Positions 1 through 11,361 are shown, counted from the first letter of the stretch. The stretch is 64,000 nucleotides of DNA from Bemisia tabaci (GCF_918797505.1 NC_092795.1:20137131-20201130), one strand, 5' to 3'. Notes: a model not told the origin generated them from the letters alone. A program made the numbers and translations.

Positions 1-218
1 TCCTGCACATCGAAAAACTCTTCAACCAGTGGCTGAACGGATTGTGCAGTCCCGAGGTCGTTACCCAGAGCCATTCGAACGATTCGGAGCAAGACACGAT
101 CCCGCCTCCTTGCTACTCCCTCATATCCCTTCACGCTCCCTCCATAGCGTCCCTGGCCAACTTGTGTCCTTTTGAAGACGTGCGCGACAAAAGCAAGCAT
201 ATTCTACTCATGATAAAG
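1..218 (+). CDS. Partial internal exon of an unrecognised host protein
   Basis: The frame starting at base 3 is open from the window edge to base 218, giving about 72 residues, and stops being protein-like after AAG at 216-218, where a strong donor (AAG|GTAATT) begins. The residues are mixed and coding-like: LHIEKLFNQW near the start, an S/D/E-rich middle, then CYSLISLHAPSIASLANLC and a C-terminal KHILLMIK. The base composition is more GC-rich than the intron that follows. The exon ends in phase 0 and joins cleanly to the candidate exon at 12927-12992. No signal peptide or membrane segment is seen. I do not recognise the family. The 5' border lies outside the window, so this is a fragment. 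The open frame reads on to 311 past the donor, but composition there is intronic. Confidence 0.72.
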
Positions 219-539
219 GTAATTTCATTATTCCGATTGCATTTTCCAAATATGATAATTTCCTTCTATACGTACACTCGAGGTACCCGCTCGATGACGT
301 CACTTTCTTGATGACATCGTGGAGGCATCACTTTTCTCGATAAAGTCATTGGGGCACTCATGAATGACGTCATCGAGACCTCAACCAATCCAAACATAAG
401 TTAATCTTGTATCATTCTTCAATGCAAATGTATACTTATTGAATCTTCATATTTTAAGTTACCATTTTCCATAAATTTATGTATGCTTCAAAATGAGCAT
501 AAATTTATTTCCTTTTTTGTGTGTTTTTCTCTTTATTTC

Positions 540-664
540 ATCGCTCCGCTGACGAGAGAGCGTATATGTTTACTTCCAGATGAGCCCTGGAAAGGATAAA
601 GTTACACGGAGAATAAGACTTGTGTGTAAATTATGATACGCCCTTACGTCAGAAGAGCAACGAT
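540..664. mobile_element. MITE family P, copy 1
   Basis: Imperfect inverted termini: ATCGCTCCGCTGACGAGAGA on the left, and the complement of TACGTCAGAAGAGCAACGAT on the right. The centre carries a GAGCCCTGG motif. The same ends are seen at 33665-34693 (interrupted by a hAT) and as a fragment near 35845-35880. About 125 bp and non-coding. Confidence 0.6.
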
Positions 665-925
665 ATGTGGGTAGTAAAATTTGTAAAAAGAAAAAAGGAA
701 AAAAAAAAGAAAAATAAAGAGAGGAAACCCTTACAGCCTTAACGATAAGAAACACAGTCAATAATACACATACTTCCCCTCTTGAAATAGTGTACTACAT
801 ACAACGTATCGAGTCAGCGCACTAAAGCTACGTGTGAAATGTTGTAACAACCGTATAATGAGATTACATAGTTATTGGTTCGGGCTCTTCTGGGAATATG
901 TACTCGTAAACCATATGAAGAGCAT

Positions 926-1161
926 ATTTGAGAGGCTTGGAGGACAAGGCGCATAAGCACGGTGGCTATCTCGAGAAATACGTGTTTGAGGTTTCGAAAA
1001 TTTCATGTCCTCAAAATTACTTTTTGATGCTTAAAGATTGGAATTTGGGAGCGAATTTTTGACAAAATATGCATTAAAACTAGTTCTAATCGAAATCATT
1101 AATATCTCATTTTTTTTCGAAAACTGCACATATGTGCCTCGTCCTCCGAGCCCCTCATTTA
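926..1161. mobile_element. MITE family A, copy 1
   Basis: Termini read TTTGAGAGGCTTGGAGGACA on the left and the complement of GTCCTCCGAGCCCCTCATT on the right. Internal sequence (CGTGTTTGAGGTTTCGAAA, CTTTTTGATGCTTAAA) is shared with 1804-2061 and 27259-27512. TA is present at both borders, consistent with a Tc1/mariner-type TA duplication. The ORFs on both strands here are by-products of this repeat. Confidence 0.75.
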
Positions 1162-1365
1162 TTGATTTCGGGGGAAAACTCTTTTTTTTTCTAGTAGCAG
1201 AAAATAGAATCCAAAAGGCATTCACTTTCGCACACGATTTCGCACCATGCTATTCCCAACTATCAAGGCATATTGTTATTCATTATTTTCCCTTTAGGTC
1301 CATTTATAATCTGAACGAGAAATAATTTTTCGTCTGCAGTTTTTCGGACCGTCGCGTCGGTCGCT

Positions 1366-1650
1366 GAGGATTTTATTATGCTTGGCGTGTTTATGATGTC
1401 GGAAATATCATACATTTGGTCATCATAACTTCAACCTCCGTCCTTTGTGCGGGGTTACAGTTTTATGGATGTTTTTATGGCTTGCGAGGCTAATCCCAAG
1501 CCTGCACCCCACTCTCATCCCTCATGCAAATAAAATCGGGAATGGGGTTTTCATTGTTTATGGGTTAAATGCCCCTCGGTCGCGCCTTGCAGTTCCGATT
1601 TGATGGTCAATTACGGACTGCATAAAATCACGCCCGCCCAACTCTGTAGC
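1366..1650. promoter_or_regulatory. Candidate intronic enhancer: cluster of TTTATGG-type sites plus an octamer
   Basis: Apparently unique, GC-moderate intronic DNA between two MITE A copies. It contains TTTTATTATG near 1370, TTTATGATG near 1390, TTTTATGG at 1461-1468, TTTTTATGG at 1472-1480, ATGCAAATAAAA at 1523-1534, TTTATGGG at 1557-1564 and CATAAAATC at 1621-1629. TTTATGG/CATAAA matches posterior Hox and Caudal-type sites, and ATGCAAAT is the POU octamer. This is motif spotting in AT-rich DNA, so function is an inference. Confidence 0.22.
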
Positions 1651-1803
1651 AAGCATTAAAATCCAATCAAAATTACGACGCAAAGTTTTTCGCAGACCTC
1701 GTGTTTCCTATGGTCCTCTTAATCCAGGCAGCAGCAATAAACTAAAGTGAAAAAAATGCGTCCCAAACATTCGTAGGTATGCTACCAGGGCTGTCGCAAG
1801 GGT

Positions 1804-2061
1804 AAATTGAGGGGCTTGGAGGACAAGGCGCATAAGTGCAGTTTCTGCTACTTCGAGGAATACGTGTTTGAAGTTTCGAAATTACTTGGATCCTTATGGC
1901 GGAAAGATGGTTCAAATTGACTTTTTGATGCTTAAAAATTGGAATTTGGGGGCAAAGTTTTCACAGAAAATGCATTATGACTAGTTGTACGTGAAATAAT
2001 TAATTTCTCAATTTTTTCAAAAGGTACACTTACGCGCTTTGTCCTCCAAACCCCTCAATTT
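1804..2061. mobile_element. MITE family A, copy 2 (best preserved)
   Basis: Clear inverted termini: AATTGAGGGGCTTGGAGGAC at the left and GTCCTCCAAACCCCTCAATT at the right. Both continue inward with GCGCATAAGTGCAG / CACTTACGCGC. TA flanks each end. The interior is AT-rich and non-coding, and matches the copies at 926 and 27259. Confidence 0.85.
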
Positions 2062-3517
2062 ATTGTCATCCACGCAAATACTTTGATGCCCCGGTCAATG
2101 CGTCAGTAAAGAACCTTTCATTTCTCCCTTCAACTGTTTTGAACGTTCTCGACTCGCAAAAAATGCATATAATTAAAACCTGAAAAACAAATATCGCAAA
2201 TGAAAAAGTGCCTCTCCTATTCACCAAATGCCACTGTGAAAGGATCCTGAAAAAGGCTAATCTCATGCCAAACACAGTACGCAAGTTGACCCTCATTTTT
2301 TTTTTTCGAGGCATCCAATAGTGCCCATAAATGTGGCGGAGATCATGAAAATGTATAACTACTTGAGGAGACGACCTTCGATGTCTTTATAGTTCTGTCT
2401 AATTCCTATTGAAGTATAATGTCCATAAAGATATTTCTTCTGAAAAAGAAGGGAACCCTTATGAAATTTGGCGTCCCCTGAGTTTGCGCCTCCAATGCAT
2501 TCTTCCTGTGCCCTTCGCGGGATGAGGTTGGCAGAGAGACTTCACACCCTCTATTGACACATATGTTCGTAGTTCTAAGTATTGAAATGTGTTCTCGGTT
2601 AAAAATTTCAATTCCAATTATTGCGTTCAACTCCAAGAAAATTGCCCTAAGGAGTATCAAAATTCACAGAGGTCCTTTTCTGTGGACAGTCATATTTGCT
2701 GTCATCCAAAATTAATAACGCCTTAACTTCATCTCCAAATTTTGACTTTCCTTCTAATTACTGCTCTATTACTAGAGAACCTAGAATCACCAGCTTTCTT
2801 CAATTTTTCAGTTCTAGTTTTCATTTTCAAGTATGAGACATAACAACCATTCTGGACGAATGAGAACGTGTGTCGATTTTTTTTAGAAATAGGATTTTGT
2901 CAGAATCACAAAGTGAAAAAATTTGAATGAATTTATTACATTTCAGCTTTGGATGGCATTGCAAGGAGCTGTATCACAACAAGAATAAAAATCGGAAAAT
3001 GAGCGCTAAAAAAGTTCATTTATTTCTCCCTGCCTTAAAGACTTTTTAAGGAGTATTTGGTCGGAAATTTCCAAACGGTAGTTCATTAAGTAGTGTTTTT
3101 GCCAAAAGTGATTATAAATTTCGCTTTAAAACCGCCATTCTCTCTCAAGAGAAAGCATTTCCTTTCAATATGGCCCGAGGAAAGCTGGTGCACCCGTTGA
3201 TGGTATGGCTAAACTTTTCGCTCACGCCAGTTTGGCTCGCGAAGTCGCTTTGATTAGTCCAATCTAGAGGGAGCAAGACGAAAAGCAATTCTTAAAGTTG
3301 ATTCAGCGCCGGAAACTTCGAAACGGCGTCACCTGTTGGAGAGATTATGCAAATGTAGTTCCAGGATTTTGCAGTGCTCACAAACAGCGGTGAGGGTGGC
3401 TATCCTTGCCTGAAGAAAATTGTCCCCATTCCTTGATTCGAGGATATCGCAAGGTGTGCGATTCATCGAATTTCAGCCCGTTAATCGGCCCTTGTGATTC
3501 ATCCGAGGTTCCAGTTG

Positions 3518-3637
3518 GACGTATTTCTGCCAAACGGAACTATGTGTATTGAGACATGAGCCCTGAGATCCATGAGAATAGATGCATAGCAGGGCTCACG
3601 TCATAATGCACATAGTTCCGTTTGGTAAAAATACGTC
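3518..3637. mobile_element. Short palindromic MITE, 120 bp
   Basis: Nearly the whole length folds. GACGTATTTCTGCCAAACGG and AACTATGTGTATTGAGACAT on the left pair with ATAATGCACATAGTTCCG and TTTGGTAAAAATACGTC on the right. The arms are about 48 nt with a short centre (GAGCCCTG...CAGGGCTC). Confidence 0.7.
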
Positions 3638-4003
3638 AAGTTGTGAGTTGTAGTTGAAACCGGCCACGTTGAATTATTGTTGAATTATAAGTATTAAGAA
3701 ATGGGGAACACTTGTTTGCAAGTTTTACGTAGAAACAAGAGCAAAGACTGTTGCTAATGATCACAAGTCTGCTACGGAATCAAGTAAAAAAAAGGGAAAC
3801 AAACTAGCTGACTGAATACGGGGAAAAAACAGAACAGAATTTGGGAATCAATGAATCTATCAATGAAATGTATCTAGAAAAGACAACATCTGAATCTTTC
3901 ATCCTTTCTTTCTTTATTTTTTTTAAAAAAAGAAAATTAATTTCATAAATGATTTTTAAACCTATCTGCAAGGGTGTTTCTCTTTTTCTCTCCCTTCATT
4001 TCC

Positions 4004-4007
<4 letters not shown>

Positions 4008-4043
<36 letters not shown>
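4008..4043. repeat. Poly-T run
   Basis: About 35 consecutive T, interrupting unique intronic DNA. It could be the reversed tail of a retroposed sequence, but no body was recognised. Confidence 0.8.
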
Positions 4044-4046
<3 letters not shown>

Positions 4047-4570
4047 CCGTATAACTTTAAGTTTGTCCAGATTTTTGGGTAAAAGTTTCAATTTAGATAT
4101 GATTAGGTCAACCAAAACCGGGGCTCGAGCAAAATCGCCTTTTGCTCAAAAACAGAATGGAAATTATGATGATTATTGATTGATATTGAGTGTGAAATAA
4201 ACGCCAACGCTGTCCGAGCCGCTCGGAAAAAGGGAGCTTATACGAGTGAATACAATGAGGTGGTAAATTGCGAGAGATCGATCGGTCGCACCTGAAGCAG
4301 GAAAAGCGTGAGAATCGATAACGGCGACGGACCAATACTTAGCCCTGCAAGTTTGTCCCAGCTGGCCCTGTTTCTATCTTTCCGCGTGAGTTCACTTTGA
4401 ATAAGCTCCCACCGAAATAATCGTATTTAGTTCCGGGAATTTATACGGATTTCGTTCGCGGTTTACCGGAATGGTTTTAATCTCCATCGGTTCGTTTGAT
4501 CATTGATTTTGGGGAGAGTTGCTGCTTGGAAAGTTTGGACTTATCTGCCGCTCGAAGATCTCTTAATGTG

Positions 4571-4909
4571 AAATTTCTGTCCTTTTTCGAGAGGAAACGG
4601 GTAACATAATGATTCACAGCCGTTCAAGCAAGAGCTTATCGGAAAATTCGCTTAGGGGGCAGCAGATAATCAAATGGCATAAGTGTTTTTTGTGATTTTG
4701 AATAAAAAGCGTTGAAAGTCAAAAAATTACATGCACGCTTGCATAACAAATCTACTTTCAAGTTTTGCTCATTATACCTATGAAAACTGTCACTCAACTT
4801 CTATGTTATCTGCTATGCCCCCTAAACAAATTTCTCAATCACCTCTTGCTTGAATGGCGTGTGAATCATTATACTATCTGTTACCTCTCAAAAAAAAAAA
4901 ACAGAAATT
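4571..4909. mobile_element. MITE with two-tier inverted repeat
   Basis: Outer termini AAATTTCTGTCCTTTTTCGA and CTCTCAAAAAAAAAAAACAG pair. Inside them GTAACATAATGATTCACAGC pairs with GAATCATTATACTATCTGTT, and a second inner pair is AGGGGGCAGCAGATAA with TTATCTGCTATGCCCCCT. About 340 bp, non-coding. Confidence 0.7.
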
Positions 4910-4945
4910 GAACTAAGCAGCAATTTGATCCAAGGTATATCTGCT

Positions 4946-5295
4946 AATGGACCAGTTGCGCTGGTCACAGAATTGTGTTTTAATACTTGATTCTTGTAGA
5001 TCAGTTATAAAACTAATAAGATCCATCCAAACAGCAACTTCTTATGTTGAATATCAACCGAGATATCGCGCCTGAAAAACTCGAAGTATGACGTCATCCT
5101 ACGCGGTAGCACATACCATGTTATGCACAACCTCGGTTGATGACGTCATAAATCGCGTTTTTCAAGGCCATGTCTAGGTCAATATTCAACGTAGAAAGTT
5201 GCTGTTTGGGCAGATTTTATTATTTTTACCAGATCTACAAGAATAAATTAAGCATGAAAACACGATTCTGTGACCAGCACAAGTATTGGCCCATT
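4946..5295. mobile_element. MITE family C, copy 1
   Basis: Ends AATGGACCAGTTGCGCTGGT and CCAGCACAAGTATTGGCCCA are inverted, continuing with CACAGAATTGTGTTTTAATA against GAAAACACGATTCTGTGA. The centre has a GACGTCAT pair either side of a short hairpin. The family recurs at 39835-40168 and as a half copy at 18309-18372. Confidence 0.78.
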
Positions 5296-5373
5296 GTTTA
5301 ATATTTGGCAGTGCTCAAATGTTCAAACTACATTTTTCCTTAACATAACAGTAATGTCGTTGCTGTTGGTGAC

Positions 5374-5881
5374 AATGGAGATGTTGCATGTGTGCGGAAT
5401 TTGCGATTTGACTGTTGATTCGTATGTGAAAGCTCGTGAGAAACACGATGGTGCCACTGGTTTTCTCTGAAATCATCTCCCAAGCTCAAAAAAAGCTCTC
5501 AAGTTGAGACAAAAATGGAGGGGATATCCCACCCTACCCTGAGAGTCCATCTCTACATCAAGACAAACTCTCCATGCAAAGATAGGGAGCAAATACATTA
5601 GCAGGGTTGCCGTGTTTTCAGTTTTGGAGTCCCCAAATAAAGTGGCAGCCCTGTCAATGTATTTGCTCCCTATCTTTGCATGGAGAGTTTGTCTTGATGT
5701 AGAGGTGGACTCTCAGGGTAGGGTGGGATATCCCCTCCATTTTGGCCTCAACTCGAGAGCTTTTTTTGAGCTTGGGAGATAATTTCAGAGAAAACCAGTG
5801 GCACCATCGTGTTTCTCGCGAACTTTATCATATGCATCAACAGTCAAATCGCAAATTCCTCACACATGCAACATCTCCATT
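5374..5881. mobile_element. Foldback element F, copy 1
   Basis: A 508-bp foldback unit. The left arm from AATGGAGATGTTGCATGTGT is repeated in reverse on the right to ACACATGCAACATCTCCATT, each arm about 225 bp. The unpaired centre (about 60 bp) carries the asymmetric GCAGGGTTGCCGTGTTTTCA. The second copy at 26472-26979 carries this centre in the opposite orientation. The arms are long enough to form a stable RNA hairpin if transcribed. Confidence 0.85.
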
Positions 5882-7262
5882 TACTCTGACGACGGCACCG
5901 GCAATGAAGCATAAGTAAAAGCGAGATTCGGAATCTGAGAAAGCTCATTGACACCGAGGAATAGGCTCACTGACCATTCGACGAGGTCGGGACGAGGGAC
6001 CGGGAAATCGCGGCGCGATATTCGACGACCGCGCAGGTTTTCCACGGAGGGGCGGTACGCGGGGAGGGCGGATGATTGATGCCAAAACGGGCCTAAGTGG
6101 GTTATTTATCCGGAGCAATGAGTTGTAGTTGATCTATGATACTAATCTATCGCTCGAGCGAGGAATAAGTTTTCGTTCTCGCTCGCTGCTCATCTTCCCC
6201 GGCCCGGGGCGAGGCGAAAACATCAATGATGACATTCGAGAAGACAGCTTATTTGCTCGCTTGACTCCCCCATGGCGCTCCAGGCATTCTGTTCGCCCCC
6301 TCCGGTCCCCCCGCCGTATAATGGCTGACCTATCAATCTCTCGGCTCCCATTCAACCTTTTCCGGTCCGCCCCCCTCGAGCCGGAGCTATTCGGCGCATC
6401 TAAAATATTTGATTGAATATCAGTCGATTACGCAAACATCCCATTTCCGCGCTCTTTTTATCAATCATGGTCGGACAGCCTCCCCCGCTGCCACGCATAA
6501 TCTGCCGGTACGAGGAATTCCCATCGTGCTTCGATGAATTTCAATGGGCAGATTTCGTCCAGGAACCATCTTCTCCGTGACACTCGGGAGAGGGATGCGT
6601 CTTGCGGCCCTCGCAGCCGGGGGAGGAATTGCGGTTTTCGCTTCGGCGATAATGTAACCGCGCTTTTGTCGAGGGGTTTTCTTGAGGATGGACAGTTTAC
6701 GCTCGGCCTGAAACTCAAAAGTCTGCACTTTTTTAGAGTGACGTTCTGAAACTCGGCAGTTTATCAACGAAAGCGCGGTGAATACCGGAATGTGATTGTC
6801 CACAGAATGAGGAACCTTGCTGTCAAAAAATGTCCAGTTGACACACCCTTCTCAAATACCTTCTCCGAGAAAAGTTTCGTAACAGTTTGGTATCCTTTTC
6901 TGATTTGGAGTTATGTTGGTTTAAAGACTGCAATTCAAATAGCGCATTTTTTAAAAAAAGCTACGCAAATTTTTCATCTGGGCTGAAAATAGCTGGATTA
7001 AATACAACTGTACGCGAGGAACTTGCACACTGTTGGTTTGACCCTTAAATGCACAAGCCGGGTCAAGTGCTTGACCCAAGGCTTGCTAGGAACATGTATT
7101 CCGTGGGTTGTGTGGCGCCGGAGCACACAAGCTTTAGATATAATGTCTACAAGTTACATCGTGAAAAAAAATTGAACATCAAATTGAAAAAAGAGAGAAA
7201 AATCGATTGTCAACACAGTGGAAGATAGGAGTGACGTGTTTTGGTCCCCTTTTGTAAACTTT

Positions 7263-7694
7263 TCTCCTAATCTGAGCAACACCTCATTGGCAGTTTGAAG
7301 TGGAGCACTTTGATTTATGTCTCGCGCCAAGGCTCCTTCAATTTTGCAGATGCATCACGGACATCCAACAAGCACGAATAGCTGTATCTCTCCGCCGTCG
7401 CCAACGCGCGCATCCTTTCCGTGCTCTACTTCCATATTGTGTTTGTTTCTGTTAGTTTTACTAACGATGTTGCTTCAAGGGCTGCGTGAGCAACGCAGCC
7501 AGAGATAGGAAAGACATTTTCGGATCTCGACTTTAACTTTTCTCCCAAATCAAAGCGACACCTCATTGGCAGCATAGAGCGGAGCATTGCGAGTTCACGT
7601 CTTGCGCCATCTCGCCTTCAATTTTACAGATGCATCGTGGACATCCAACAAGCACAAATAGTTATATCGCTGCGCCGTCGTCAACATGCGTTGA
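7263..7694 (+). repeat. Two diverged direct repeats (7263-7417 and 7544-7694)
   Basis: Both units contain ACACCTCATTGGCAG, then TTCAATTTTRCAGATGCATC and GGACATCCAACAAGCAC, then CGCCGTCG. They are spaced about 280 bp apart and clearly diverged. Weaker resemblance to the second half is seen near 9925-10000 (CGCACATCC, GAATAGTTGTATC). Confidence 0.65.
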
Positions 7695-7781
7695 GGTGTC
7701 ACTGATTTTTGAAAAATGAGACAAATTAAGGTCATAAGCGCTCAAAATATGCTATGATGTGTCGAAATCATCATTAATCTA

Positions 7782-7810
7782 AGAAAAAAAAAAAAAAAAA
7801 AAAAAAAAAA
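7782..7810. repeat. Poly-A run
   Basis: About 28 consecutive A following AATCTAAG. It lies just downstream of the 7263-7694 repeat pair and could be a retroposon tail, but no RNA-derived body is proven. Confidence 0.75.
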
Positions 7811-9140
7811 TAAGGGTTCAGAGGTCCCTCAAGCGCTGTAAAGCGCGTGCGTCTAAAAAGCGGTATTTTGGCTAGAGCTGTACCTTTCAGAGAATTTTGT
7901 TTTGACTATTACCCCTGGAAATTCCAAGCCAATCAAATTGACCCAACTATCTCTTCTGGGGGAGTTATGAGGCCTCAACATACTTATTCTTAGATATATC
8001 CAGAAGTTTCCCATTAAAAGTTCAATTTATGAGTGAAAATTTCGCAACGTTGAAATGAAGTTACGTTCTTTCGTTAAACTGCGACGATACTCAATCGCGG
8101 CCTTCGTACAAGCAGCAGACGAAAAGGGACCGGATGATTCGAGAACCCGTTGCGCCGAGAAGGACCCTTTAATTTGGGCAATCTATTCTTAGCGTGCAGC
8201 GGAACTGTTGTCCTCGTGATTATCGGTAATAGCAGGACTTTAATCAAACAAAAGCAACAGATAACGGTGCAAGAGGGCGGGATCAGCACACGCTTTAAAT
8301 AAAGTTCCTAATGGGATTAGTAGGGGAGCCTCGAGGACAGACGAGTGTGATGAGCATATAACCTCGAGCTCGATTGCGTGGCGGCTGCCCGGGAGCAACA
8401 GGACCCCTCCTTTCGGGAAAACGCTTTTCCTTGCACGCAAATCCAAACCGACGAACGCTACACCCACACGAAGCGGTTCGCCTTCCTTTCGACCGAACGC
8501 AACCGTCGAGGCCGGTATCCCCTTCAAAACTCCGGAACGCATCCAATGTTACGCGTGTCTAAAAAAACCTAAAAGAGCGGGAAATAGGAATGGGAGGGGG
8601 CGGGGGATTAAGTTTTTTTACGCGCCCCGCCGGTAAGAATAGGCGGTATGCACGCGTGTGGGGCGAGAATTACGGAGGAGGTTGGAGCACGCGATGTCAC
8701 ATGTTGAAGGACCGTAAACGCTGTCGAAGCTGACCGCAGAGCCGAGAGCTACACGACTCCTTCAAGGCACTGGACGCAATTATTTTCACCAGGCCGTGCC
8801 CTTGCTGGCCTAAGCTCCTGTTTTGCGCATGGTGACTTTCATGTCTGTGAGAAATTCCGTTGTTTCTTGTTGCAGGAACGTTATCGGTCGGTTTTTCCGG
8901 TAGAGCCAAATTATCTACAAAAACTGTTCCGCACTGCTGAGTAACGAGCAAACAAATGGGGAGTTCTCTGTGTAAATAAATAATTTCCTTAGAAAAGTGC
9001 TTATCGTCTGTGTGAGGTTGATAAAGCGAGTCCTTTGGTTCAGAAAAGACTCATCCAGTTTCTCCGAAACACCTTTCCCAACTCTCCCTTCCTGACATAA
9101 AGTGTGTTATATAGATTGCTATCTCCCCGAAAAACGACTT

Positions 9141-9809
9141 TTATACTAGGGCCCACGAACGATGATCCCTGAAAAATCGGGCGAATAAACGCGTGGGCCA
9201 TGTAAATGACAACGCTGCAGGGTCGAGCACGCACATCGACGAGACCGGGTATTGTGAACGCGAAAAGCTATTGTATGCGAACTGCTGCTATTCTACCCCT
9301 ATCTTCAGGTCAAAATTCTTCATAGGAAGCCCTTTCGTAAAAGACCAATTTCTTGTAACTTTGCCCCAATCTCTCCGTCCATTACATGGTTGGATTGCTC
9401 GTAAAATTCTGAGCTAAATCATATATAATTGTTATATACAATTTTTATTATTTCCTTCTTTTTCCTTTTTGAAGCGAAGTCCAATTTTTATTTATAACGT
9501 CGTATCTCGAACTGTAAATTTGCTGCTATTTGACCGATTTTTATAAACGAGGCCTCTTTTTACTCGTGTTTTAAAGGAGAGTAACGAAACACTTGCTAAA
9601 AAAATGTTACACAACTTTCAACAAATTTTGGTTTTTTCTAGCGGGAGGGTGAAATTGTAAATTACGCGTAAGTAATTAGGGTTCGATTGTGGCTCGGCTC
9701 GGCATTGTCCTCGAACTCGAGACTCGGTTCGGGCCGGGGTGTCGCTGTTGCCAGTGTTTGCAAGAAATACCCGCGGCTCAGGGATCATCGTTCGTGGGCC
9801 CTAGTATAA
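9141..9809. mobile_element. 669-bp DNA element with 32-bp perfect terminal inverted repeats (family X)
   Basis: The left end TTATACTAGGGCCCACGAAC then GATGATCCCTGA is an exact reverse complement of the right end TCAGGGATCATC then GTTCGTGGGCCCTAGTATAA. The internal 9265-9690 segment is homologous to 29833-30260 inside Helitron A, for example TCAAAATTCTT with AAGGAAGCC/AGGAAGCC and GAGAGTAA. No transposase is visible, so it is non-autonomous. Perfect ends suggest recent activity. Confidence 0.85.
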
Positions 9810-10039
9810 ATTGGACACCGTGCCGCATCTGATTTTCATTCATACGTTAATTGCCGATTAAAAGCACGCATCGACAACAGCGGGTACTTACACGGGTCAC
9901 CGAGGGAACAGGAAAAGTTACGGCGCCTTCAGTTTTTTTCCTACGCATCACGCACATCCATCGCGCTCGAATAGTTGTATCCGGGCGCTAATATAAACGT
10001 CGCGTCTTTGCATTCATTTAAAGAAGATTCCTAACAAGT

Positions 10040-10127
10040 CAAGCTCTTTTCCTTCACCAACTTTTCTTTATAATAAGAACAGGACAAGCTCTTTTCTTTC
10101 AACAACTTTTCTTTGTAATAAGAAAAA
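10040..10127 (+). repeat. 45-bp unit in two tandem copies
   Basis: CAAGCTCTTTTCCTTCACCA at 10040 recurs at 10085 as CAAGCTCTTTTCTTTCAACA. Both are followed by ACTTTTCTTT and ATAATAAGAA/GTAATAAGAA. Confidence 0.8.
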
Positions 10128-10755
10128 TTAAAATAAAACCCTCAAAAAAACAGTAAAAACCTTTACCACCAACTTTGCAAACTATTCCTGCCATCTTTGT
10201 TCGATAAACATGGACAACTATTTAACATCATACCTCGAAAATTTTTGATATTATTTTATTTTTTGTGAAGAAAATTCTGTGGAAAAGTTAAGTAGCATCA
10301 TTAATTTGTCTTTCTTCCAAAAAGTAAAAAGTAGAATTTTTGAAACGCACATACGGATTTAATCCTCGCATCTACCCCCAAAACCTTCAATATTTGACCT
10401 ATATATCCTCCGTAAATCTAATCGATTTATGTGGACGTCAAGAAATTTAGACCAAACGATAAATGAAAACATAAGGAAATGTGAAAACAAAGTTGGAACG
10501 AACTCAAAAGGCCGTGTCGGGGTGGTATCGACCCCTTGTCAACCAGAAAACAAGGAGTAAAAAAAAATAAAATAATGATGAAAACTCAAAAGTCCTATAA
10601 GTCCCTTTTTTAAGACATCGCGTTCATGTCTGTTATCACAAGCAGCGACCTCTGGATTTTTGCTTTCTTACTTTTTGTAACCTGATTGATAAGGCGGTTC
10701 GTACGGGCCGAGGCCCTTTGACGTTTATTTTAAGCTTGTTTAACCATTTTCTTAC

Positions 10756-10758
<3 letters not shown>

Positions 10759-10797
<39 letters not shown>
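10759..10797. repeat. Poly-T run
   Basis: About 38 consecutive T, between unique DNA and the repeat-flanked MITE that starts at 10925. Confidence 0.8.
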
Positions 10798-10888
10798 CAT
10801 TGAAGGATCCGAGCCATTTTCGTTTATTGCTCTTATCTCCAGAAATCTGCGTTAAATAATCCCTAAAATTTTACCAAAAAGGAACTCT

Positions 10889-11361
10889 CCCTCTTTTTTA
10901 AGATTCAGTGGAAAAAATGGCACTCACTGAAAAAAAAATCTCGGTGTATTTACTAAGAAAAGGGTAAAATTACCAAGAATTCAGGGTTCTATTTTATCCC
11001 ACTTTTTTCTTGGTAAAATTACCATTTATGAAATTACCGAGAAATCTCGGTAAAATTATTGATTTTCTCGGTAATTTACTGGACCCCGGTAAAAACGCCA
11101 ATATTTTTTATCGACTGTGGTAGAATTACCGAGATGAAATGGCAAAGTTACCGGGAATTGATTACCAATAAAAGTGGCATTCTTACATGAGAAAAACAGT
11201 AAAAATACCGGTTTTTAGGTAAGCTTACCAGTCTGTCTTGGTAAAATCACCAATAATTGGTAAAAAAAGTGAGATGGTAAAGATACCAACGGACCTTGGT
11301 AAAAACGCCGAGAATTTTTTTTCAGTGCCCTTTTTTAAGATTCAGAGGAAAAAATGGCACT
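10889..11361 (+). repeat. 34-36-bp direct repeats bracketing MITE G
   Basis: AAGATTCAGTGGAAAAAATG plus GCACT directly before the element is repeated as AAGATTCAGAGGAAAAAATG plus GCACT directly after it. Both are preceded by a CCCT(CT)TTTTT tract. The left copy is 10889-10924 and the right 11328-11361. Known cut-and-paste target duplications are 2-10 bp, so this is either a pre-existing tandem duplication or an atypical insertion. Confidence 0.8.
10925..11327. mobile_element. MITE family G (GGTAAAATTACC-rich), copy 1
   Basis: Termini CACTGAAAAAAAAATCTCGG and CGAGAATTTTTTTTCAGTG are inverted. The interior is built of many short GGTAA...TTACC palindromes (TTGGTAAAATTACC, CTCGGTAA, CCGGTAA), so it can fold at several scales. 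A full second copy sits in reverse at 53451-53869. It is flanked by an unusual 34-36-bp direct repeat at 10889-10924 and 11328-11361. Confidence 0.85.

Noticed and set aside
5920..6803. Cluster of ORFs on both strands in GC-richer DNA
   Set aside because: Long open frames on several frames at once reflect few stop codons in GC-richer sequence. R/S/P-rich translations do not resemble proteins.
8295..8562. Promoter or first exon in the GC-richer 8.1-8.7 kb segment
   Set aside because: No initiator/TATA arrangement or splice-bounded frame stands out, and ORFs on both strands overlap.
10925..11327. CACTA/Chapaev transposon assignment from the CACTG ends
   Set aside because: CACTG ends alone are weak, no 2-4-bp TSD is consistent between the two copies, and no transposase is present; left as an unassigned MITE.
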